Of a DNA stretch of 5,446 nucleotides, positions 1 through 5,446 are shown in pieces. Position numbers and translations under genes: made by a program. Under the pieces are notes generated by a model. That model ran no database searches. It saw only the letters and a program-made list of their open reading frames with translations, and was not told the DNA's origin. The DNA comes from Ardenticatenales bacterium (GTDB lineage Bacteria > Chloroflexota > Anaerolineae > Promineifilales > Promineifilaceae), in the NCBI GenBank assembly GCA_020634575.1, contig JACKBM010000088.1:1-5446 (forward strand), given 5' to 3'. Within the stretch, counting starts at the first letter, position 1; each line of letters opens with the position of its first letter.

Positions 1-23
1 TCGCAAGAAGGGTCTGGAAACAT

Positions 24-45
24 CCCGACATTTTGACGGGTTTTT
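24..45 (+). terminator. Possible intrinsic terminator of an upstream gene
   Basis: CCCG at 24-27 pairs with CGGG at 37-40. Inside it there is one A/A mismatch, then a CA/TG pair closing a TTT loop, and five T residues follow at 41-45. This is the shape of a short Rho-independent terminator reading on the + strand, so an unseen gene probably ends just left of the window. The stem is short and interrupted, so the call is weak. Confidence 0.3.
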
Positions 46-94
46 GCTGCTCCTTCCAGCAACCGCCTTTGCAAATCGTGAATTGCTGGGCAGG

Positions 95-122
95 TTGACA
101 ACCGTCCAAACTTTGCTACCTT
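95..122 (+). promoter_or_regulatory. Candidate sigma70-type promoter for the chaperonin-like gene
   Basis: A perfect -35 hexamer TTGACA lies at 95-100. A weak -10 candidate, TACCTT, lies at 117-122 with a 16-base spacer. Transcription would start near 129, leaving a short leader that carries the ribosome binding site. The -10 matches consensus at only three of six positions. No CIRCE-type inverted repeat (HrcA operator), which often controls groE genes, was seen in the upstream 151 bases, so classical heat-shock control is not supported here. Confidence 0.35.
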
Positions 123-135
123 ACACGCCACCTAG

Positions 136-141
136 AAGGAG
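136..141 (+). promoter_or_regulatory. Ribosome binding site that fixes the chaperonin start
   Basis: AAGGAG at 136-141 stands 10 bases before the ATG at 152. The reading frame stays open upstream to a TTG at 44, but the extra 36 residues do not resemble a chaperonin N-terminus. The site and the family length both favour 152. Confidence 0.7.
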
Positions 142-151
142 AACAGAGTCA

Positions 152-1774
152 ATGCCCAAACCCTCCGTTATCTTGCAGCCAGATGCCGCTGCGCATTTGA
201 AGCAAGGTTTTGATCAACTGGCTGATTTATTGGCGCTAACCCTGGGGCCGACCCAGGGTGTCATCATTAACGATTCGGCCATACGTAAAGCGCCGCAGTT
301 GCTGCACGATGCGGCGACGGCGGCCCGGCGCATGATTGCCCTGCCCGATCGGCGTGAGGATGTAGGGGCGATGCTGTTGCGCCATCTGGTGTGGCAGGTC
401 CACCAGCAGTTAGGTGATGGCTCAGCGACAACAGCCGTGCTGGCCCAGGCGCTTCTCCATGAGGGCACCAGAATGGTCGCTGCCGGAGCCAATTCCACGC
501 TGCTATTGAATGGGATGCGCAAGGCAGTCGCAGCAACCCTGGCGGCTTTGCAGACCATGGCCCAGCCCGTGGCCGGACAGGAAGCGTTGGCCGCCGTGGC
601 CCAGGCGGCGACGGGCGAAGAGGATTTGTCCTGGGTCATTGGTGAGATGGTCAGCCTGTTGGGGGTCAATGCCTATATTTCAGTCGAAAATTATGTGGCG
701 CCTTACCTGGAACGCGCCTACCTGGAAGGGGGCCATTGGTCGGGCAAATTGTCCTCCCCTTACCTGATCACGGCGCCCGCCACGCAAAAGGCGGTCCAGC
801 AAGATTGCTGGGTGGCCCTTTATGACGGCCATTTGCAGGACGCGGAGGCGCTCAAGCCCCTGCTGGACCTGGTCGCCCAACAGGAAATACCGCACCTGCT
901 CTTTGTGGCTCACGAGATGGGCAACGAGGTCGTTAATCTCCTGGTCGGGACCCATCAACATCCCAAGAACAAGCTAAAAGTGGTAGCGACAGCCATCAAA
1001 TTAGGCGGCGAGAGTGGTCGGACCGAGCTGAATGATCTGGCCTTGTTGACTGGCGCGTCGTTGCTGGGAGGCATGGGCGGCCACCCGCTGGCCCGGGTTG
1101 AGCTGGCTCATCTCGGCCAGGCAAAACGGGTGGAATCGGATAAGGATGGCATGTTTGTGGTGCAGGGGGCCGGTGATAAACGGGCCATTCGTGACGAAAT
1201 TGAGAGCCTGCAAGCCCGCCTGGGGCAGGTCGACCTGGAGGCTTCGGAACGAGAGAGTTTGCAGAAGCGGTTGGGCCGTTTGTCCGGCAGCTCAGGTGTG
1301 CTGAAGATCGGGGCGTTGACGAAGCCGCAGCGGGATGTCCTGCGACAGAAGGCGGAACAGGGTGTCAAAGTGGCCGTGATGGCGCTGACGGAAGGGATCC
1401 TGCCGGGTGGCGGCATTGCCTTTGTCCGCGCTGGTGAGGCGATTGATCTGAACATGGCCGCGAACGAAGATGAGCGCATGGGCATGATCGCCACGAAGCG
1501 CGCGTTGGCCGCCCCGTTTAATCGCATTTTTACCAACGCGCAGAAGCCGGCGGCCGCCGTTGCCTTACAGGATACGCTGGCGGCGGGTGACGGCTATGCC
1601 TACGATGTCGTGCAAGAGCGGATTGTACCCGCCCAGGAAGCGGGCATCATGGATGCAGTGCAGGTATTGCGGCGCGTACTGATTACCGCCGCCAGCGGGG
1701 CCGAGATGGCGCTGAGTGTGGATGTTACTGTGTTGAAGAAACGGCCGGTGTCAACGGTGAATTACGAGCCGTAG
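152..1774 (+). CDS. Divergent GroEL-like (Hsp60/Cpn60) chaperonin paralogue
   Basis: A 540-residue group I chaperonin homologue, close to the usual GroEL length and colinear with it throughout. The equatorial domain has TLGP (30-33), Asp53 (GroEL Asp52) and GDGSATT (88-94, holding GroEL Asp87). The apical domain follows, with SSPY (201-204) and LGQAKRV (321-327). The second equatorial part has KIGALT (385-390), PGGG (418-421) and GIMD (498-501, GroEL Asp495). GroEL folds proteins in an ATP-driven ring with GroES. Here the hydrolytic Asp398 aligns with Gln403, the near-invariant APGFGDRR stretch is replaced around 281-290, and in the substrate/GroES groove Leu234 aligns with Lys236 and Tyr199 with Leu200. 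The C-terminus ends in NYEP without GGM repeats. No groES is adjacent. I infer a specialised, perhaps slow or non-hydrolysing, chaperonin. Family assignment is firm, the special role is inference. The start follows the AAGGAG site. The likely co-transcribed partner is the propeller gene 79 bases downstream. Confidence 0.9.
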   Translation: MPKPSVILQPDAAAHLKQGFDQLADLLALTLGPTQGVIINDSAIRKAPQLLHDAATAARRMIALPDRREDVGAMLLRHLVWQVHQQLGDGSATTAVLAQALLHEGTRMVAAGANSTLLLNGMRKAVAATLAALQTMAQPVAGQEALAAVAQAATGEEDLSWVIGEMVSLLGVNAYISVENYVAPYLERAYLEGGHWSGKLSSPYLITAPATQKAVQQDCWVALYDGHLQDAEALKPLLDLVAQQEIPHLLFVAHEMGNEVVNLLVGTHQHPKNKLKVVATAIKLGGESGRTELNDLALLTGASLLGGMGGHPLARVELAHLGQAKRVESDKDGMFVVQGAGDKRAIRDEIESLQARLGQVDLEASERESLQKRLGRLSGSSGVLKIGALTKPQRDVLRQKAEQGVKVAVMALTEGILPGGGIAFVRAGEAIDLNMAANEDERMGMIATKRALAAPFNRIFTNAQKPAAAVALQDTLAAGDGYAYDVVQERIVPAQEAGIMDAVQVLRRVLITAASGAEMALSVDVTVLKKRPVSTVNYEP

Positions 1775-1853
1775 GTTAACGGGCACCAGTCCCTAATTTT
1801 GCAGATTTGGCGGGATTCCTCGCGGATCTCGGTTGACATGTTTCAGGTAGCTA

Positions 1854-3569
1854 ATGGGTATAGACGAGCAAGTTTCGGCGTGGGAATTGAAAGGCAAGGG
1901 AGCAGCCGGCGGCACGGTCCTGAAGGTCGTGGCGGATACGGAAGGCCGGTTGTGGCTGGCGTCACCGGCCGGTTTATTCTGCCGGCAGGATGGCGCCTGG
2001 CGGGCCGTGCGGCGCGGCGTCTCCTTCTGGCGGGTGACGACGGTGGCGGCCAGTGGCCGGCATCTCTGGCTGGCGGGCATGCCGGGCGGCATGATTCGCT
2101 CGACCAACGGCGGCCAAACATGGCATGACTGCTGGATAGAGCAGACCGATGCGCCAGTCGTCGCCATTGCGCCATCGCCGGATTTCCAGCGCGACCGGGT
2201 GTTGCTGGCGGGCACGGACGGCGACGGCATTTTGCGTTCTACCGACGGCGGGCGCCATTGGGATCTGTCCAATTTCGGCCTGCGCGAGTTTGCGGTCCTG
2301 GACGTCGTGTTGGCGCCAAAGGCCGGCCGTTACGAATTTGCCTTTGCCATCACGGAGAACAGCTTTTACCAGTCGCCCAATGGCGGCCGGGCCTGGCGGT
2401 TGGTAGAGATGGGAGCGATCCGGCCGGTTGCCCTGACGCTCAGTCCCAACTTCAGCGATGATCGCACGCTCTACCTGGGCACGGAAGATGGCGAGTTGTT
2501 CGTTTCCTGTGATGCCGGTCTGTCGTGGCAGTTGCTGGCGGATGCGTTTGACGGGGTGAATGGGCTGCTGTTCACGCCGGATGGGCGTTTGCTGGTGGGA
2601 ACAGAGTCGGACATCCAATACCTGGAAAACGGCGTAAAAACGGTGTCCACTGAGCTCCAAGCCCCCTTGCTCAGCCTGGCGGCAGCAAACGACACCCTAT
2701 ACGCCGGCCTGGTCGACGGCTTATGGCTGTCAACGGACCAGGGCCGTACCTGGCAAGCCGATGAAGCGTTGTCGGCCCGACGGATGGTGTGGTTTGGGGC
2801 CCAATCAGCTGATTGCTGGTGGATGGCCGGGCCGGAAGAGGGTGTCTGGTTGAGCGAAGACGGCGGCCAAACGTGGACGGCCGTGTGGGAGAACACCCCC
2901 GTCCTGGCCGTGGCCAGCGACGCGCAGAAGCTGTGGGTCAACACACTCGACGGGCTGATCGTTTCGGCAGATAGAGGCCAGACCTGGGGATTGGCGCAGG
3001 AAGAAGAGGCGCTGGTGGCCCTGGCTGTGTTGGCGGGCGCGGTCTGGATTGGCAACGGCCAGGGGCAGGTATGGCGCCAGGTCGACGAGAACTGGGAGGC
3101 TGTCGAAGTGCCGTTTGCCGGCCAGCAGCTGTTGGGCTTCCTCGGCGATGAGACGGTGCTGTTTGCCGCGGTCTGGTCGGCGACGAGTCAAAGTTGTGAG
3201 TTATGGCGGTTCGATGGCGAGGCTGCCTGGCAGCTGGGCTTTAGCCAGAAAGCGGGGGCCGTGTTGCCCCAGGTGGCTGTGAGCGAGACAGACATCCTGG
3301 TGGGGCTGGGGATGCATGTGTATCGGCTGACGGCGGACGGCTGGCGGCGGGAGCGGGTAGGTAGTGTGGACCGGCCGGTCACCGCCCTCTGCGCCCTGCC
3401 CACCGGCGGCTGGTTAGCCGCGGTGACAGATAACTTGCTCCATTCAGAAGATGGGAAGGTCTGGTCCGCCCTGGAGAATAATCTACCGGGCGAGGCGGTA
3501 GTGTCCTTGCAGGTCGTGGGTGATCAGCTAATGGCAGGCACGGCTGAAGGCAAAGTGTGGGTGTCTTGA
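1854..3569 (+). CDS. Asp-box (BNR-type) beta-propeller protein, cytoplasmic, function unknown
   Basis: A 571-residue protein made of propeller-type repeats. Asp-box motifs (S-x-D/N-x-G-x-x-W) occur at residues 83-90, 129-136, 174-181, 218-225, 293-300, 334-341 and 371-378, with a one-residue-shorter form at 531-537. Spacing of the first four is 44-46 residues, one blade each. Residues 379-530 lack clear boxes but keep the blade style (for example AGAVWIG and GGWLAAV), so they look like degenerate blades. There is no signal peptide or membrane segment, which is unusual because many such proteins (sialidases, secreted BNR proteins, YCF48/HCF136) are exported or act at membranes. No sialidase catalytic set was recognised, so a binding or scaffold role is more likely than hydrolase activity. 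The start ATG has AGG at 1845-1847, a weak site. The short gap after the chaperonin gene suggests one transcript. The 3' end overlaps the convergent regulator gene. Confidence 0.85.
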   Translation: MGIDEQVSAWELKGKGAAGGTVLKVVADTEGRLWLASPAGLFCRQDGAWRAVRRGVSFWRVTTVAASGRHLWLAGMPGGMIRSTNGGQTWHDCWIEQTDAPVVAIAPSPDFQRDRVLLAGTDGDGILRSTDGGRHWDLSNFGLREFAVLDVVLAPKAGRYEFAFAITENSFYQSPNGGRAWRLVEMGAIRPVALTLSPNFSDDRTLYLGTEDGELFVSCDAGLSWQLLADAFDGVNGLLFTPDGRLLVGTESDIQYLENGVKTVSTELQAPLLSLAAANDTLYAGLVDGLWLSTDQGRTWQADEALSARRMVWFGAQSADCWWMAGPEEGVWLSEDGGQTWTAVWENTPVLAVASDAQKLWVNTLDGLIVSADRGQTWGLAQEEEALVALAVLAGAVWIGNGQGQVWRQVDENWEAVEVPFAGQQLLGFLGDETVLFAAVWSATSQSCELWRFDGEAAWQLGFSQKAGAVLPQVAVSETDILVGLGMHVYRLTADGWRRERVGSVDRPVTALCALPTGGWLAAVTDNLLHSEDGKVWSALENNLPGEAVVSLQVVGDQLMAGTAEGKVWVS

Positions 3570-4438
3570 GTTGAGCCATTTTGCTGGGGAGTAAATGATT
3601 TTTGCCTGCGAAACTCCCGTGGCGTGGCGCCATCGGTATATTTTCTGAAAGCCTGATAGAAGGTGCTGGGTGCGTTAAAGCCGGAGGCAAGGGCGATATC
3701 GATGATGGTATCGTCACTTGTCAGGAGAAGGCGCTGCGCATGGGCGACGCGCAGCCAGATGACATATTCCCAAAGATTGAGGCCGGTGGCCTTTTTGAAT
3801 AATTGCATAAGGTACTTTGGGTGAAGCTGGACGGCGGCGGCGATAGCGTTGACGTTGGCCAGAGTCATATAGTTTTGGGTGATTTGGGTAAGGATGCTTG
3901 CGAGTTGGTGAGAGGAAACAGCCGTAGGTGATCTCGACATTTCCAATAAAGCGCCTGACTCTGTTGATTGCATACGACGCAGCTGCACCTCGATATCCAG
4001 GATAACATTTCTGAGTTGCTCTTTGTCGCCTGTGCGAAACTCCTTTTGCCATAACTTGAGCCGGTAATGATCATAAATTATTTGCGCCGGCTGAGTAGCA
4101 ACATTCAATAACATGTCACCCGCCAGAAGTCGGGACAACGTATTGTCGGGTAAATCCCAATGAAGCACCCAGGCCAGGGGAAGGGTGAGCCAGACGCCGT
4201 GGTTTCGTTGGCTTTTTTCAATGACACGATGCGGGATGCCACCCCAAAAGATGGCCCACTGATTGGCCTCCAGGTGATAAACGTGACCACCATGCAGGTA
4301 ATGAGCGTACCCTTCGAAAAGATAATTGATCTCAATGTCACTGTGAACGTGGGCCCGAGGCATATTGAAAAAGGAGCCTTGCCAGATGCGGAAGCCAAAG
4401 GCCATGGCGTGATCGACGATGAATGGGTTACCGGGCAT
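3524..4438 (-). CDS. AraC-family transcriptional regulator, MelR-like
   Basis: A 304-residue regulator. The N-terminal half is a cupin-type sensing domain with HVHSDIEIN (30-38), a following FEG turn (41-43) and FWGGIPH (64-70). By recall these match the layout of E. coli MelR (HGQVEVN, then FWACTPH), as does the LPLAWVLHWDLP stretch (86-97). The C-terminal half holds the paired AraC helix-turn-helix: first helices near 196-217 (VNAIAAAVQLHPKYLMQLF), second near 244-267 (TIIDIALASGFNAPSTFYQAFRKY), ending TPREFRR (272-278). A tail of about 26 residues follows. Such proteins bind a small molecule, often a sugar, and activate a neighbouring promoter. The gene is divergent from the oxygenase gene, its likely target. 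Its ATG is the first start after an in-frame stop at 4469-4471, and the AGGA 14 bases upstream is a poor ribosome site. GC is near 50%, clearly below both neighbours. The last 15 codons overlap the propeller gene on the other strand. Confidence 0.9.
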   Translation of the reverse strand: MPGNPFIVDHAMAFGFRIWQGSFFNMPRAHVHSDIEINYLFEGYAHYLHGGHVYHLEANQWAIFWGGIPHRVIEKSQRNHGVWLTLPLAWVLHWDLPDNTLSRLLAGDMLLNVATQPAQIIYDHYRLKLWQKEFRTGDKEQLRNVILDIEVQLRRMQSTESGALLEMSRSPTAVSSHQLASILTQITQNYMTLANVNAIAAAVQLHPKYLMQLFKKATGLNLWEYVIWLRVAHAQRLLLTSDDTIIDIALASGFNAPSTFYQAFRKYTDGATPREFRRQKSFTPQQNGSTQDTHTLPSAVPAIS

Positions 4439-4536
4439 ACCGTGTCTTACTATCCTGGAATTATTGCGTCAAACGCCACATATTTGCGCAGAATGGGAGG
4501 GTATCATGAATGGAAATTTTGCCAAGGAGTTGCATG
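4439..4536. promoter_or_regulatory. Divergent control region between regulator and oxygenase, with candidate AraC-type operator
   Basis: This AT-richer spacer must hold the promoters of both divergent genes. Two copies of TTGCG lie at 4464-4468 and 4484-4488, exactly 20 bases apart, and about 8 of 12 positions match when the flanks are included. AraC-family proteins commonly bind two direct half-sites on one DNA face at about this spacing. GCG(5)CGC at 4466-4476 also forms a small inverted repeat inside the region. On the - strand a TTGACG -35-like hexamer lies at 4468-4473, but no -10 at good spacing was found. No strong promoter was found on the + strand. The region is certain to be intergenic for the two main genes, the operator is a guess. 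Confidence 0.35.
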
Positions 4537-4556
4537 ATGGTATCAGCATTGGATGA
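4506..4556 (+). other. Possible 16-codon leader ORF overlapping the oxygenase start
   Basis: ATG at 4506 opens a 16-residue frame (MNGNFAKELHDGISIG) ending in TGA at 4554-4556. It has a good ribosome site, GGGAGG at 4495-4500, five bases upstream. It is in a different frame from the oxygenase and contains that gene's own ribosome site and start. It could be translated and coupled to the oxygenase, or it could be chance, with GGGAGG serving the in-frame ATG at 4510 instead. Confidence 0.15.
4524..4529 (+). promoter_or_regulatory. Ribosome binding site that decides the oxygenase start
   Basis: AAGGAG lies four bases before ATG 4534 and seven before ATG 4537, which are adjacent in-frame codons. 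The spacing favours 4537. A third in-frame ATG at 4510 has GGGAGG nine bases upstream, so a nine-residue longer product cannot be excluded. Confidence 0.55.
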
Positions 4557-5358
4557 GTACTTTTTTGATTTGCGGGGGTATTTGCTGTTGGAGGGTGCGA
4601 TCACAACTGAGCATGTGGCGTCGCTCAACGCCTGCCTGGATGCCCTGCCGCCCATGGAGCCGGGGGAATGGTACGGCTATGTGCACCGGGAGAAGTTTGA
4701 GGCCAGCCGCGGCATTGCCTATCAGCAAATTTATGAGGCGGGCGAGCCCTTTGAAGCGTTGATCGATCATCCGTCCTGGATTGAGCATGTGGAACATTTT
4801 GTCGGCGGCAAAGATTCGTTTGATTGGCTGAATGGCTCGCTGTTTATTGATGAAAACTTCGCCAGTATACGGGGGCCTGGCGGGGCGATTGGGCTGCACT
4901 CGGGGGGGCATGAGTGTGTCAAGCGGACGCAATATCTGTACCGCAACGGCCACTTTATGTGCGGCCAGGTCAATATCCTGCTGGCGCTGACCGACATCGG
5001 GCCAGGCGATGGGGGCACGATGGTGATTCCTGGCAGTCATAAAGCCAATTTTGAGCACCCCCAGTTTAAGACGCAGCGTGTAAGCGACGGCGCTTCAGTT
5101 GACGGGGTCGCAGGCGCCATCGAAGTGCACATGAAGGCCGGCGATGCAATCCTGTTTGTCGATGCGCTGTCACATGGTTCAGCCAAACGAGTAAATGAGG
5201 GAGAGCGACGCTTCGTCGTGTACCGGTATGGGCCTTCCTGGGGCAATTTCCGCTTCGGTTACCGGCCATCCCCGGAGCTGCTGGCGCGGTTGACTGAGCG
5301 GCGGCGCAAGATCGTGCAGCCACTACCGGTGATGGAGCGAGTGCCCAACGTGGGCTAA
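4537..5358 (+). CDS. PhyH-superfamily Fe(II)/2-oxoglutarate-dependent oxygenase with a His-X-Gly metal motif
   Basis: A 273-residue protein of the phytanoyl-CoA dioxygenase (PhyH) superfamily, cytoplasmic. The N-terminus has the family opening (FFDLRGYLLLEGAI, 9-22). The double-stranded beta-helix core shows LLALTDIGPGDGGTMVIPGSHK (148-169), KAGDAILF (200-207), the distal iron ligand His213 in LSHGS, and Arg224 eleven residues later, placed to hold 2-oxoglutarate as in PhyH (His264/Arg275). The first metal motif, normally HxD, reads His121-Ser-Gly123 in GLHSGGHE. A Gly or Ala at this place is typical of non-heme iron halogenases such as SyrB2 and WelO5, though Glu126 or another acid might serve, and related PhyH proteins with an LHGG-like segment are known to me only by recollection. 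Substrate is unknown. The divergent MelR-like regulator suggests induction by a small metabolite. The start was chosen by the AAGGAG spacing, alternatives being 4534 and 4510. No clear terminator follows. Confidence 0.82.
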   Translation: MVSALDEYFFDLRGYLLLEGAITTEHVASLNACLDALPPMEPGEWYGYVHREKFEASRGIAYQQIYEAGEPFEALIDHPSWIEHVEHFVGGKDSFDWLNGSLFIDENFASIRGPGGAIGLHSGGHECVKRTQYLYRNGHFMCGQVNILLALTDIGPGDGGTMVIPGSHKANFEHPQFKTQRVSDGASVDGVAGAIEVHMKAGDAILFVDALSHGSAKRVNEGERRFVVYRYGPSWGNFRFGYRPSPELLARLTERRRKIVQPLPVMERVPNVG

Positions 5359-5428
5359 CAGTCTCGCTGTCAACAAAGTAGCCACGCGGCGGACCGCATT
5401 CAAAAGGGCAGGAAACGGGCCGTAGGGG

Positions 5429-5440
5429 CCAGGCGCCTGG
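5429..5440. repeat. Perfect 12-base palindrome in the downstream gap
   Basis: CCAGGCGCCTGG is fully self-complementary. It lies 70 bases after the oxygenase stop, in an 88-base stretch (5359-5446) that otherwise shows no gene. It has no loop and no T-run, so it is not a convincing terminator. It could be part of a binding site or a longer element cut by the window end, or chance in GC-rich DNA. Confidence 0.3.
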
Positions 5441-5446
5441 GAAATG

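Noticed and set aside
44..151. N-terminal extension of the chaperonin from a TTG at 44
   Set aside because: The added 36 residues are not chaperonin-like, the region carries the likely promoter and AAGGAG site, and the ATG at 152 gives the normal family length.
1833..1864. TTGACA at 1833-1838 with TATAGA at 1859-1864 as a promoter for the propeller gene
   Set aside because: The spacer would be 20 bases and the -10 lies across the start codon, so it could not give a usable transcript from the ATG at 1854. No good start follows nearby.
1799..2128. Open frame on the + strand overlapping the start of the propeller gene
   Set aside because: Its Arg/Gly-rich product looks like a frame shadow of GC-rich coding DNA, while the overlapping frame has regular Asp boxes.
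1974..2660. Long open frame on the - strand inside the propeller gene (228 codons)
   Set aside because: No recognisable domain, and the sense frame is a clear repeat protein. High GC reduces antisense stops.
3369..3380. Palindrome GACCGGCCGGTC
   Set aside because: It lies inside the propeller coding frame, and CCGG/GGCC words are abundant across this gene, so it is probably compositional.
4160..4537. Open frame on the + strand opposite the regulator (125 codons)
   Set aside because: It is antisense to the conserved cupin part of the regulator and has no recognisable features of its own.
5444..5446. ATG at the very end as the start of a next gene
   Set aside because: No ribosome site precedes it at normal spacing and no downstream sequence is available.

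Overview
The window carries four protein-coding genes on bacterial DNA. No RNA gene, mobile element or CRISPR array is visible. The flanking genes are GC-rich (hand-counted lines reach about 70%), while the regulator is near 50%. A paralogous, divergent Hsp60 next to an Asp-box propeller, and a PhyH-family oxygenase beside an AraC-type regulator, would suit a gene-rich environmental bacterium such as a member of Chloroflexota (Anaerolineae/Caldilineae type). That assignment is inference from general style, not from a marker gene.

Left part (1-1774, + strand): after a possible upstream terminator and a sigma70-like promoter lies a full-length but very divergent GroEL-like chaperonin of 540 residues. 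It keeps the LGP and GDG nucleotide-binding motifs. The aspartate that drives ATP hydrolysis in GroEL (Asp398) aligns with Gln403, the GGM tail is missing, and no groES lies beside it in the window.

Centre (1854-3569, + strand): 79 bases downstream is a 571-residue protein with no signal peptide, built of Asp-box (BNR-type) beta-propeller blades. Same strand and short gap suggest co-transcription with the chaperonin gene. The propeller may be a client or partner, but nothing in the sequence proves it.

Right part (3524-5358): a MelR-like AraC-family regulator (- strand) and a PhyH-superfamily Fe/2-oxoglutarate oxygenase (+ strand) are transcribed divergently from a roughly 100-base shared control region, the usual layout of a regulator and its target. 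The regulator converges on the propeller gene and the two coding regions overlap by 46 bases. The oxygenase has His-Ser-Gly where the family usually has His-X-Asp, a substitution seen in non-heme iron halogenases but possibly also just a mark of a distinct PhyH subfamily. The last 88 bases hold no recognisable gene, only a 12-base palindrome.

The most notable items are the chaperonin that has lost its catalytic aspartate, its pairing with a propeller protein, and the unusual metal site of the oxygenase.
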